Of a stretch of DNA of 51,110 bases, positions 24,280-31,911 are shown piece by piece. The position numbers and the translations under genes are program-made. The stretch is from Nocardia pseudovaccinii NBRC 100343 (GTDB taxonomy: Bacteria > Actinomycetota > Actinomycetes > Mycobacteriales > Mycobacteriaceae). The stretch covers positions 1-51,110 of the forward strand of contig NZ_BDBY01000029.1 in the NCBI RefSeq assembly GCF_001613225.1. Reading direction: 5' to 3'. Every line of letters starts with the position of its first letter. The first letter of the stretch is position 1. Below the pieces are notes generated by a model. The model was not told where the DNA came from, ran no database searches, and saw nothing but the letters and a program-made list of their open reading frames with translations.

Positions 24280-24872
24280 TCCGGATCCAGCCCCAGGATC
24301 ACCGCCAGCACCGCGCGCAACCGCTCCACATCGCCGCGAAGGCCGGTCACCGCATCCTGATAGAGGAAGGCTTCGATGAGCCGGACCAGCGCATAGGCGA
24401 AGGTCTGGGTATCGACCCGGTTCTGGTAACCCTGCACCATCGCGGTATCCAGAATCTCGGCGACCACCCCGACCACCTTCGGCTGGACCGGCCCATCGCT
24501 GGTGGTGATGATGCGGCCCGCGGTGGCCTGTTCGGTCGCGATGAAATAGCGGTAGGCCTCGCTGCGCGTCATCCACTGCGCCACCCGGTCCAGCAGGGCG
24601 AGTACCCGCGGCGCGCCGGTGCCGTCCTCGCGCGTCTGCGCCGCGACGACCATCCGCTCGAATTCCGACACCATGACCGCGCCGAGCAGACCGTCGCGCG
24701 AACCGAACCAGCGGTAGATGGTCGCGCGCGACAATCCGAGTTCCGCCGCGATCGCCTGCACATCGACCCGCTCGCAGGCCAGGAACTGGGCGCTGGCCGC
24801 GGCGAGCACCTGGTCCTGGGAGGCGGCGGCGGGACGGCCGACAGGACGGGCGGCACCGGAGGTTGTGGTCAT
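24264..24872 (-). CDS. TetR-family transcriptional regulator
   Basis: A 202-residue repressor. The HTH lies at about residues 18-60 (QDQVLAAASAQFLACERVDV, QAIAAELGLSRATIYRWFGS). The C-terminal part, with a DTQTFAYALVRLIEAFLYQD segment, is the QsdR-like TetR_C type seen with fatty-acid or lactone degradation genes. Start ATG 24872 overlaps a perfect 16-bp palindrome. It is divergent from an acyl-CoA dehydrogenase, the likely target, and its 3' end overlaps the convergent PLP enzyme gene by 16 nt. Confidence 0.9.
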   Translation of the reverse strand: MTTTSGAARPVGRPAAASQDQVLAAASAQFLACERVDVQAIAAELGLSRATIYRWFGSRDGLLGAVMVSEFERMVVAAQTREDGTGAPRVLALLDRVAQWMTRSEAYRYFIATEQATAGRIITTSDGPVQPKVVGVVAEILDTAMVQGYQNRVDTQTFAYALVRLIEAFLYQDAVTGLRGDVERLRAVLAVILGLDPDQRGP

Positions 24873-24886
24873 CCCAGCCCTGGGAT
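24871..24886. promoter_or_regulatory. palindromic operator at the TetR start
   Basis: ATCCCAG at 24871-24877 and CTGGGAT at 24880-24886 are perfect complements around CC. It overlaps the TetR start codon and lies about 100 bp upstream of the divergent acyl-CoA dehydrogenase. Confidence 0.55.
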
Positions 24887-24982
24887 CGATTCGCGACACA
24901 TGCGTAGTAACGTACCAAATCGACCCGAGCGAGTACCGCGCCCGTCTGGGCCAGTGCTCCGTCACCGCGAGAGGATGTGCCC

Positions 24983-26779
24983 GTGCGCTCGACTCTGATC
25001 TCCCGTAGGGACCTGGACTTCCTGCTCTACGAATGGCTGGGGGTCGAGGAGCTCACGGCGCTGCCCCGGTTCACCGAACACTCCCGGGATACCTTCGACG
25101 GCTTTCTCGACCTCTGCGAGGATCTGGCCACCCGGCACTTCGCCACCCACAACAAGCGCAACGACAGCAATGAGCCGACCTTCGACGGTGAGAAGGTCAC
25201 CATCATCCCGGAGGTGAAGGCCGCGATCGAGGCCTTCACCAAGGCCAATCTCATCGGCGCCGCGATGGATGAGGAGATCGGCGGGCTGCAGCTGCCCGCC
25301 ACCGTGGAGGCCGCCGGATTCTGCTGGTTCCAGGCCGCCAATGTCGGCACCACCGGCTATCTATTCCTGACCGTCGGCAATGCCAATCTCCTCGCCGCGC
25401 ACGGCACCCCGGAGCAGATCGACCGCTTCGTCAAGCCCATGGTCGAGGGCCGGTTCACCGGCACGATGTGCCTGTCCGAACCGCAGGCGGGCTCATCGCT
25501 GGCCGATATCGTCACCCGCGCGGAACCGCAGGCCGATGGCACCTACCGGCTGTTCGGCTCGAAAATGTGGATCTCCGGCGGTGATCACGAGCTGACCGAC
25601 AATATCGTGCACCTCGTGCTGGCCAAGATTCCGGGCGGACCGGCCGGAACCAAGGGCATCTCGCTGTTCGTCGTGCCGAAATTCCTGGTGGCCGAGGACG
25701 GTTCGCTCGGCGCGCGCAACGATGTGGTGCTGGCCGGGTTGAACCACAAGATGGGATATCGGGGCACCACGAATACGGTGCTGAATTTCGGCGAGGGCAA
25801 GCACAATCCGGACGGCGCGCCCGGCGCGGTGGGTTACCTCGTCGGCGAACCGCATCGCGGCCTGTCCTACATGTTCCACATGATGAACGAGGCGCGCCTG
25901 GGCGTCGGTCTGGGCGCGACGGCGTTGGGCTACACCGGATATCTGAAGTCACTCGATTACGCCCGGGAACGCCGACAGGGCCGCGCGGTCACCGCCAAAG
26001 ACCCGTCCGCACCGCAGGCGCCGATCATCGAGCATGCCGATGTGCGGCGAATGCTGTTGGCGCAGAAAGCTTATGTCGAGGGTGCGCTCGCTCTGCTGCT
26101 CTACTGCAACCGCCTCGTCGATCTGGAACGCACCACCACGGACCCGGCGGCCGAACGCGAGCACACGCTGCTGCTGGAAATCCTCACCGGCGTGGCGAAG
26201 AGCTGGCCCTCGCAATGGTGCCTGGAGGCCAACAGCCTCGCCATCCAGGTGCACGGCGGCTACGGATATACCCGCGAATACGACGTCGAACAGCACTACC
26301 GGGACAACCGCCTCAACCCCATCCACGAAGGCACGCACGGCATCCAGGGTCTGGATCTGTTGGGCCGCAAGGTGATCCAGCACGACGGCGCGAGCCTGCG
26401 GCTACTGGCCGCACAGATCGAGCGGACCGTACTCGCGGCCACCGAGGCGGGCGGCGAGTGGACCGAGTTCGGTGGCCAGCTCGACGCGGTCTGGCAGCGG
26501 CTGCTCACCGTCACCGGCTGGATGTTCGCCTCCGGCGATATCGCCGCCGCCATGGCCAATTCCAGCGTCTACCTCGAGGCCTTCGGGCACGTCGTGGTCG
26601 CGTGGATCTGGCTGGAGCAGGCTCTCGCCGCGCACGGCAAGGAAGGCGACTTCTACGACGGCAAGCGCGCGGCGGCCCGCTACTTCTTCCGCTACGAATT
26701 GCCCAAGACCACACCGCAATTGGATCTGCTGGAGCTGATGGACCGCACCACGCTGGAAATGCGCGACGCCTGGTTCTGA
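24983..26779 (+). CDS. acyl-CoA dehydrogenase (large, about 600-residue type)
   Basis: An FAD enzyme introducing a trans-2 double bond into an acyl-CoA. The 598-residue protein has the FAD-binding middle domain (TGTMCLSEPQAGSSLADIVT, FGSKMWISGGDHELT) and the helical C-terminal domain with QVHGGYGYTREYDVEQHYRD. The catalytic base Glu is in NPIHEGTHGIQGLDLLGRKV. A further C-terminal domain of about 130 residues marks the long FadE5-like class. Start: GTG 24983 is preferred over GTG 24977 because GAGAGGA is 7-8 nt upstream. It is divergent from a TetR regulator with a palindrome between them. The natural acyl chain is not evident. Confidence 0.94.
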   Translation: MRSTLISRRDLDFLLYEWLGVEELTALPRFTEHSRDTFDGFLDLCEDLATRHFATHNKRNDSNEPTFDGEKVTIIPEVKAAIEAFTKANLIGAAMDEEIGGLQLPATVEAAGFCWFQAANVGTTGYLFLTVGNANLLAAHGTPEQIDRFVKPMVEGRFTGTMCLSEPQAGSSLADIVTRAEPQADGTYRLFGSKMWISGGDHELTDNIVHLVLAKIPGGPAGTKGISLFVVPKFLVAEDGSLGARNDVVLAGLNHKMGYRGTTNTVLNFGEGKHNPDGAPGAVGYLVGEPHRGLSYMFHMMNEARLGVGLGATALGYTGYLKSLDYARERRQGRAVTAKDPSAPQAPIIEHADVRRMLLAQKAYVEGALALLLYCNRLVDLERTTTDPAAEREHTLLLEILTGVAKSWPSQWCLEANSLAIQVHGGYGYTREYDVEQHYRDNRLNPIHEGTHGIQGLDLLGRKVIQHDGASLRLLAAQIERTVLAATEAGGEWTEFGGQLDAVWQRLLTVTGWMFASGDIAAAMANSSVYLEAFGHVVVAWIWLEQALAAHGKEGDFYDGKRAAARYFFRYELPKTTPQLDLLELMDRTTLEMRDAWF

Positions 26780-26783
26780 CCCG

Positions 26784-27329
26784 TCAGACGACCAGTGGTC
26801 GCCGCCCCGGGCGGGTGCGGCGCCACGCCACCACCAGGAAGACCAGCAGGCCGATCAGCGGCAGCGTGCCGATCGTCCAGCTCAGCGGCAACGGCGGTCC
26901 GGGCTGGTCGAGCACGGTGACATCGCCGAGGGTCCCTTCGCCGTGTCCGAGCGGGCCGTCGATCGCGAAGGTGAAGGTGTAGGTGCCGGGTGCGTCGAAG
27001 GCCCTGACATCCAAGCCCCAGGAGTCGCGTTTGCGGGGATGGCGGACCAGGGGCGTGGCGCGGCGACCGGGCCTGATGGCTGGTCCGGTCAAGCGCAGCG
27101 TCCCGGATTTGTCGGCGATGCCGCCATCGGGCATGAAGGTGAAGTCCAGCGATTTCATCGCGCGGATGGGCCAAGTGGAGAAGCCGACGGTCACGCCGTA
27201 CGGCCCCACCTGGACGCGCTCGGTGTGCACGATTTCGACCGGCGCATAGGCGGAGGCGGGGGCGACGGCGACGAGCGACAGGGTGATCACGGCCAGCACG
27301 GTCACGGCGAGCCTGCGGAGTACGGACAT
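26784..27329 (-). CDS. secreted, membrane-anchored protein with Ig-like domain (last gene of metal-type operon)
   Basis: A 181-residue protein. It has a signal peptide (LRRLAVTVLAVITLSLVAVA, cleavage after PASA), an extracellular beta-rich domain ending FDAPGTYTFTFAIDGPLGHG, then one membrane helix (LIGLLVFLVVAW) and a basic cytoplasmic tail. The domain resembles CopC/YtkA-like Ig folds. ATG 27329 is preferred: AAGGA is about 7 nt upstream, and it overlaps the upstream stop. It is the fourth gene of an operon with a Met/His-rich protein. No conserved metal ligands stand out here. Confidence 0.8.
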   Translation of the reverse strand: MSVLRRLAVTVLAVITLSLVAVAPASAYAPVEIVHTERVQVGPYGVTVGFSTWPIRAMKSLDFTFMPDGGIADKSGTLRLTGPAIRPGRRATPLVRHPRKRDSWGLDVRAFDAPGTYTFTFAIDGPLGHGEGTLGDVTVLDQPGPPLPLSWTIGTLPLIGLLVFLVVAWRRTRPGRRPLVV

Positions 27330-28447
27330 CACGCATCCTTCGTTGCGGGCAGCATGGTGGTGAACCGGCCGCCGAGGAATCCGGCGAACAGGCCGAGCGG
27401 AATGCCGAGCAGCGCGATCGTCACGATATCGGCGACGGCGATATGCGACGTGGCGCGGACGAGGTTCAATTGCAGCGGGAACGTCACGCCGATGATCACG
27501 CCGGTTACGGCACCGGCCACCAACACGATCTTGCGCGCATCGAGACCACGAGTACGGGAAAGCCAGAACAACCCCTCGACCGCGATCGCCGCGACAATCA
27601 GGAACATCGGCATCATGACGGGCAGGTCCGGCGGCCGTCCGGTGAGACCGTCACGCAACGGCAGCCCGATCGCCGACGCATAGACTTCCGCGGCCCAGGG
27701 CGAGAACCACCAGAGGAACGCCTGCATCGCACCGAGCGAAACCGCGATGGCAATGGCCGCGCCCGCACGAGCCAACAGTGCGGCCCCGAGGATGAGCAGC
27801 ATCGGCCCGAACACGACGATACCCAGAATGGTCGGGTCCACGGGCAGATGCAGGTTGTTCAACGCATTGGTGGGAATCGGGGCGAAGGTGATCAGGATCG
27901 GAATCGCGACGGCGATGCCGATCCGGCCCCAGCGGTGATCGCGGTGGGCGGCGAAAACAATGATGCTGCCGATCATGGTGAGCGCGTTGGACAGGAACAG
28001 CGCCACATGCGACGGGGTATTGAGCACCGCGTCGAAGCCGTAGATCGAATGCCACTCCAGATCGAGCAGGCCGTAGAGCAGGAAGAGCGCCGCACCGGCT
28101 CCGGCGATCATATAGCCGAGCGGTGCGGTCAGGTTGCTGCCGAAGACACGAATGGGGGTGCCGCCGAGGCGAGGCACGGGCCTGCCAGCCCGTTGGGCGG
28201 AGGTCGCGATGAGAACCATGGCCAGGCTGGCGAATCCGGAGATCGCGCTGCCGGAGTACAGGAACAGATGCGGCAGGGTGAAGAAGGTGTCCGGACCGAC
28301 TTCGTTGTGCCACTGGATATCCCAGCTCAGTCCGACCAATGTCACTGCGGTGCCGAGCAATACGCCCCAGGCGCCGACGCGGGCCGCGATAGTGTCATCG
28401 GAGATCTCGGGTCCGGTGTCGGCCTCGACCGGCGCTGTCGTGGTCAT
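27329..28447 (-). CDS. multi-pass membrane protein with conserved histidines
   Basis: A 372-residue integral membrane protein with about nine hydrophobic helices. Histidines sit at helix ends in WDIQWHNEVGPDTFFTLPHL, DLEWHSIYGFD and NTPSHVALF, a pattern that would suit metal or heme binding. ATG 28447 is preferred because AGGAGG precedes it by 10 nt; ATG 28456 is too close to that site. It overlaps the next gene's start and follows the YtkA-like gene by 31 nt. I do not recognise a characterised family. Position suggests a permease or redox partner for the envelope proteins of the operon. Confidence 0.78.
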   Translation of the reverse strand: MTTTAPVEADTGPEISDDTIAARVGAWGVLLGTAVTLVGLSWDIQWHNEVGPDTFFTLPHLFLYSGSAISGFASLAMVLIATSAQRAGRPVPRLGGTPIRVFGSNLTAPLGYMIAGAGAALFLLYGLLDLEWHSIYGFDAVLNTPSHVALFLSNALTMIGSIIVFAAHRDHRWGRIGIAVAIPILITFAPIPTNALNNLHLPVDPTILGIVVFGPMLLILGAALLARAGAAIAIAVSLGAMQAFLWWFSPWAAEVYASAIGLPLRDGLTGRPPDLPVMMPMFLIVAAIAVEGLFWLSRTRGLDARKIVLVAGAVTGVIIGVTFPLQLNLVRATSHIAVADIVTIALLGIPLGLFAGFLGGRFTTMLPATKDA

Positions 28448-28478
28448 GGTGATCATTCCTCCTGATCTGTGCATGTTT

Positions 28479-28892
28479 TCAACCGCCGACCCAGATCGGC
28501 ACCGCGAGTTCGTCGAGGCTGTCGTGTTCGTCGATCGATAGTCGGAGTTCCCACTGTCCGGTCATCATCAGTGGTACCGATGCGGCATGGAAGTGGCCCG
28601 CTCCGGTGGCCGTCGCCGTGATGGGCTGTCCCGCGTGGCCCATGAGCGGCTGATTGGCCTGAATACGCACTGCGGCATGGTCTTTCGTTGCGCCCATGCG
28701 ATCGGTGACGGTGATATCGATAGCGGTGGTGCCGATTCGGAGGCTGTCGATGGAGACCGTTACCAGGTGCTGCGCGGTGCCGGTTCGCAGTACGAGGGGA
28801 CCGGATGGGCGCGGCCAGACGAACCAGGCGAGGGCGGCAACGACGATCAGCGCTCCCCCGGTAAGGAGAATGCTTTTCCGTGTAGCGCTCAT
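28479..28892 (-). CDS. YtkA/FixH-like membrane-anchored protein
   Basis: A 137-residue protein with an N-terminal signal-anchor helix (SILLTGGALIVVAALAWFVW) and an extracytoplasmic Ig-like domain. The final part, GHFHAASVPLMMTGQWELRL, matches the YtkA/FixH-like pattern. An earlier His/Met set (MGATKDHAAV, QPLMGHAGQP) could bind a metal such as copper. Its start overlaps the stop of the upstream Met-rich gene (ATGA). YtkA-like domains are commonly found next to copper-handling and cytochrome oxidase assembly genes. Confidence 0.82.
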   Translation of the reverse strand: MSATRKSILLTGGALIVVAALAWFVWPRPSGPLVLRTGTAQHLVTVSIDSLRIGTTAIDITVTDRMGATKDHAAVRIQANQPLMGHAGQPITATATGAGHFHAASVPLMMTGQWELRLSIDEHDSLDELAVPIWVGG

Positions 28893-30490
28893 GGCCGCGC
28901 TCCCGCCGCGACATCGAGAACGACCGGCACCGTGAGCACGGTGTAGCGCCGTTCGACCTGGATCCAGAGGCGATATCGGCCCGCGAGCGGGAAGGTGTAG
29001 GTGAACGGCACGTCGGGTCCGTATGCGGCGACCGTCTCGTCGGGCGCGCTTTCGCCGTTGGCGGGTGGCATGAGCATGGTGCCGCGGCTCGCGGCGGGCT
29101 CGGTCATATCCATGCCGGGCATATCCATCCCCGGCATACCGGACATCCCCTGCATCGACGTCACACCCATCGAATGGCCGTGACCCCAGACGGGTGAGTT
29201 CTGCACGGCCGCCGCGATATCCGGGTCGCTCGGCAGTGGGCCCGCCATGATCAGGTGGCCGACCATGCCGAGCCACGGTTGCAGATCGGCGGCATCGCCG
29301 AATTCGGCGGTGATGGTGGTCGGTGCCCCTGCTACCGGAGTAGTCGTCCTGACGGTGACCGGGTTACCGTCGATGACAGTCGACGCGGCCTTATCCGTAC
29401 CCCCGAGATGCACTGTGGTGCTGGAAGATTCCGCTGCGGCAGCACCGGTGACCGTGAAACCGGTTGGCACGCGTACCATTTGCACACCACCACCGCGCCG
29501 CGCCAACTCCGCGGACAGCGCATACCGCCCGGCCTCGGGCGCGGCAAGATGGACCTGAAACCGGCCGGGCCCGATCCGGATCGGATGCAGATGCGACAGG
29601 CGGCCGGTCGGGCCCACGATCAGCAAATGCATGAGCGCACTGTCGTGCACGACCAGATCGTCGACGGGTGCACCGGTGGCGGCATCGATCAGAACGAGGT
29701 CGAGATCGCCTGGCTGACCGGCGTTCACGGGCCCACCCGCGACCGTGAGCAGTACCGGCGGCCGCGAAAAGTCCGAAATCAACGGCTGATGCACCGCATA
29801 GGGATCGGTGACATTGTCGAGCGTGGGATCGAGCTGACCACCGGGTTGCGGCGGCAGCGGCAACGATGCCGAAAGTAGTGCGGCGGTCACCGAGACCGCC
29901 ACCCCGGCCACCATCCCGGCGGCCGGAACCAGCGCCCATGCGCTGCGTCGAGCACGCATCGCGATCACCACCGCGACGGGCAAAAGTACGCCCGCCACCA
30001 AGAAACCGCCGTAGACCAGGCGCTCGGGCGGCGAGGTCACCTGCGCGGGCACGATGAACGGAATCCGCGCCACCCGCGTACCGTCGCCGACCGCCAGTTC
30101 CCATGGCCCGGCACGGTCCATTCGGACGGTCGCCGAGTACATCCCCGCAGTGCCGCCGAGTTCGACAACCGCCTCGGCGGTGGGCGCGCCCGGTCCGGGC
30201 CGCATCGGCGTAGTCGACACCCCTGTCGGCGCCGCCGCGAGCGTGAGTTGCCCGGGCGCGGTACCGGAATGGGTGACCACATCCACCCGCAACGGCCCCG
30301 GCACGCTGGTCACCCGGCGCAAGATGATCGTGAGCTCTCGATCACCGAGCGACTGCGCGACCGAAATATCCGACCCGGAGGAAGCCGAATCCGCCGATAC
30401 CGAACCCACCCCGATCGACACCAACAACGCACACACCCCTGCGACCAGCAGAGCGCGACCAACACCGGCGACAACAGCCACGCCCGTCAT
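28889..30490 (-). CDS. Met/His-rich exported membrane protein, putative copper-binding
   Basis: A 533-residue envelope protein. It has an N-terminal signal peptide (GRALLVAGVCALLVSIGVGS), an Ig-like domain, two membrane helices (LVYGGFLVAGVLLPVAVVIA and PAAGMVAGVAVSVTAALLSA), and a second extracellular domain with HDSALMHLLIVGPTGRLSHL, a His-rich motif of metal-related proteins. Between about 29100 and 29187 it encodes a GHGHSM segment followed by repeated GMxGMPGMDM units, a methionine pattern typical of Cu(I) sites in CopA/PcoA-type proteins. The start is uncertain: ATG 30490 is chosen because the CsoR-like box at 30516 would otherwise be inside the gene; ATG 30517 is the alternative. First gene of a four-gene operon. 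Confidence 0.8.
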   Translation of the reverse strand: MTGVAVVAGVGRALLVAGVCALLVSIGVGSVSADSASSGSDISVAQSLGDRELTIILRRVTSVPGPLRVDVVTHSGTAPGQLTLAAAPTGVSTTPMRPGPGAPTAEAVVELGGTAGMYSATVRMDRAGPWELAVGDGTRVARIPFIVPAQVTSPPERLVYGGFLVAGVLLPVAVVIAMRARRSAWALVPAAGMVAGVAVSVTAALLSASLPLPPQPGGQLDPTLDNVTDPYAVHQPLISDFSRPPVLLTVAGGPVNAGQPGDLDLVLIDAATGAPVDDLVVHDSALMHLLIVGPTGRLSHLHPIRIGPGRFQVHLAAPEAGRYALSAELARRGGGVQMVRVPTGFTVTGAAAAESSSTTVHLGGTDKAASTVIDGNPVTVRTTTPVAGAPTTITAEFGDAADLQPWLGMVGHLIMAGPLPSDPDIAAAVQNSPVWGHGHSMGVTSMQGMSGMPGMDMPGMDMTEPAASRGTMLMPPANGESAPDETVAAYGPDVPFTYTFPLAGRYRLWIQVERRYTVLTVPVVLDVAAGARP

Positions 30491-30515
30491 GCTAGGGATG
30501 CGTGCCCGCCAGAAC

Positions 30516-30533
30516 ATCACCCCCAGTGGGGAT
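30516..30533. promoter_or_regulatory. CsoR-like copper operator
   Basis: The sequence contains CCCCCAGTGGGG (30520-30531) flanked by AT at both ends. This 12-mer is identical to the core of the M. tuberculosis csoR operator as I recall it. It lies just upstream of the proposed start of the Met-rich gene, where a Cu(I)-released CsoR repressor would act. Confidence 0.6.
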
Positions 30534-30882
30534 TTCGCCTCCCCCGCCGGAGTGATGCCGCCCTGGATCGGCTTCCGGATAATCCCCCAGCTCACGGCGG
30601 CGTTGGCTCGCTCGGTCAGCGCAACCGTCGTGGCCGGATCACCGCGCGGAACCTGGTCTTGCGGGCCCGGCGGAGTGCGACATTGTTCCGAACCCCCACC
30701 CGCCCGGCATTCGAATCTGTGTGATCGAAACTGATCGGCCGTGAACAGGGTGGCGCAATGGCCACTCCGTGACTCATCCGCCCAGGTCAGAGCCGGTAGC
30801 AGGCGGCGCAATAACATCCGCTGATTTCTGGCGCTCGCTTGCGGGCATTCGAGCGTCTCCGCGGCAACTATCGTCGCTGTCC
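30534..30882. other. intergenic region between copper-type operon and GntR operon
   Basis: About 350 bp in the divergent gap. An open minus-strand frame extends the Met-rich ORF through it, but that part has no signal peptide or domain and would swallow the CsoR-like box. No RNA gene, repeat or clear operator beyond that box was seen. Confidence 0.4.
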
Positions 30883-31668
30883 ATGCAGGTCAGCGAGAGA
30901 AAGGTGGCGGAGGTGGGAGCCGAGGCGACGCCCGTGCGACGGTTGCGGGCCGACCAGGCGCGCCGGATAGCCGACGTGCTTCGCCATCAGATACATGCGG
31001 GCGCGTTCGACGACGTGCTGCCGAGCGAGCAGGAATTGGTCGCGGAATACGACGCGTCGCGCAATACCGTGCGCGACGCACTCGCGCTGCTCAAGGACGA
31101 AGGGCTGATCGATCGGGTGCCGAAGGTGGGCACCCGGGTCGCCCGGCGCAAATACGATCACGGGCTCGATGCGCTGCTCGGGCTGCAGGAAACCCTCAAG
31201 GGCCACGGCACGGTGCGCAACGAGGTCCGCGCGGCAATGCATATCACCGCTCCACCCGCCGTCGCACGCAAGCTCGGGCTGAATCCCGGTGAGCGCGTGG
31301 TCTATATCGAACGACTGCGCTATCTCGCCGACCTACCGTTGAGCCTGGATCTGACCTATCTCGCACCCGATATCGGCACCGAGGTCCTCGGCCACGATCT
31401 CGAGACCAACGACATCTTCGTACTCATCGAACAGATCAGCGGCGGACCGCTCGGCTCGGCCGACCTCGCGCTGGAAGCGATCACCGCCGACGCGCACACC
31501 GCCGCCACCTTGGAAGCACCCGAGGGCGCGGCGCTGCTGATGCTCGAACGGCTGACCCGCCTCGATGACGGCCGACCGGTGGATCTGGAGTACATCCGGA
31601 TGCGCGGGGACCGAATCACCATGCGCGGCAGCCTGATCCGCAGCACATCCGAATGGAAGGTCATCTGA
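30883..31668 (+). CDS. GntR/HutC-family regulator with UTRA domain
   Basis: A 261-residue regulator. The winged HTH is at residues about 20-90 (ADQARRIADVLRHQIHAGAF, PSEQELVAEYDASRNTVRDA, EGLIDRVPKVGTRVA). The UTRA ligand domain follows (PGERVVYIERLRYLADLPLS, then LTRLDDGRPVDLEYIRMRGD). ATG 30883 has no clear ribosome binding site and the transcript may be leaderless; GTG codons at 30904 and 30913 are alternatives. Its stop overlaps the ferredoxin start (TGATG), so it is the first gene of the six-gene operon it presumably controls. The ligand is likely the imported compound. Confidence 0.9.
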   Translation: MQVSERKVAEVGAEATPVRRLRADQARRIADVLRHQIHAGAFDDVLPSEQELVAEYDASRNTVRDALALLKDEGLIDRVPKVGTRVARRKYDHGLDALLGLQETLKGHGTVRNEVRAAMHITAPPAVARKLGLNPGERVVYIERLRYLADLPLSLDLTYLAPDIGTEVLGHDLETNDIFVLIEQISGGPLGSADLALEAITADAHTAATLEAPEGAALLMLERLTRLDDGRPVDLEYIRMRGDRITMRGSLIRSTSEWKVI

Positions 31669-31895
31669 TGGCACTTGCGAACCAACGCACCGATATTCCG
31701 GTGACCATCGACGAATCACTATGCATCCAGGGTTGCACGCTGTGCGTGGAAATCTGCCCGCTCGACTCGCTGGCCATCAATCCGGAAAACGGCAAGGCCT
31801 TCATGCACGTCGACGAGTGCTGGTACTGCGGCCCCTGTGCCGCCCGGTGTCCCACGGGCGCCGTCACTGTCAATATGCCCTTTCTGTTGCGCTGA
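31668..31895 (+). CDS. 2x[4Fe-4S] ferredoxin, AprB-like
   Basis: A 75-residue electron carrier with two cluster motifs: CIQGCTLCVEICP and CWYCGPCAARCP. The second motif, after a short KAFMHVDE stretch, resembles the beta subunit of adenylylsulfate reductase (AprB), where the analogous segment ends CWECYSCVKICP. It is coupled to the GntR stop and lies 16 nt before the substrate-binding protein gene. It is probably the electron partner of the flavoprotein encoded at the operon's end. The segment is shorter than AprB and lacks AprB's C-terminal tail. Confidence 0.92.
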   Translation: MALANQRTDIPVTIDESLCIQGCTLCVEICPLDSLAINPENGKAFMHVDECWYCGPCAARCPTGAVTVNMPFLLR

Positions 31896-31911
31896 ACGAT
31901 CCGGAAGTCCC

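Noticed and set aside
30491..30817. N-terminal extension of the Met-rich membrane protein to a longer start
   Set aside because: The extension would place the CsoR-like box inside the gene and bury the signal peptide; no domain is visible in it.
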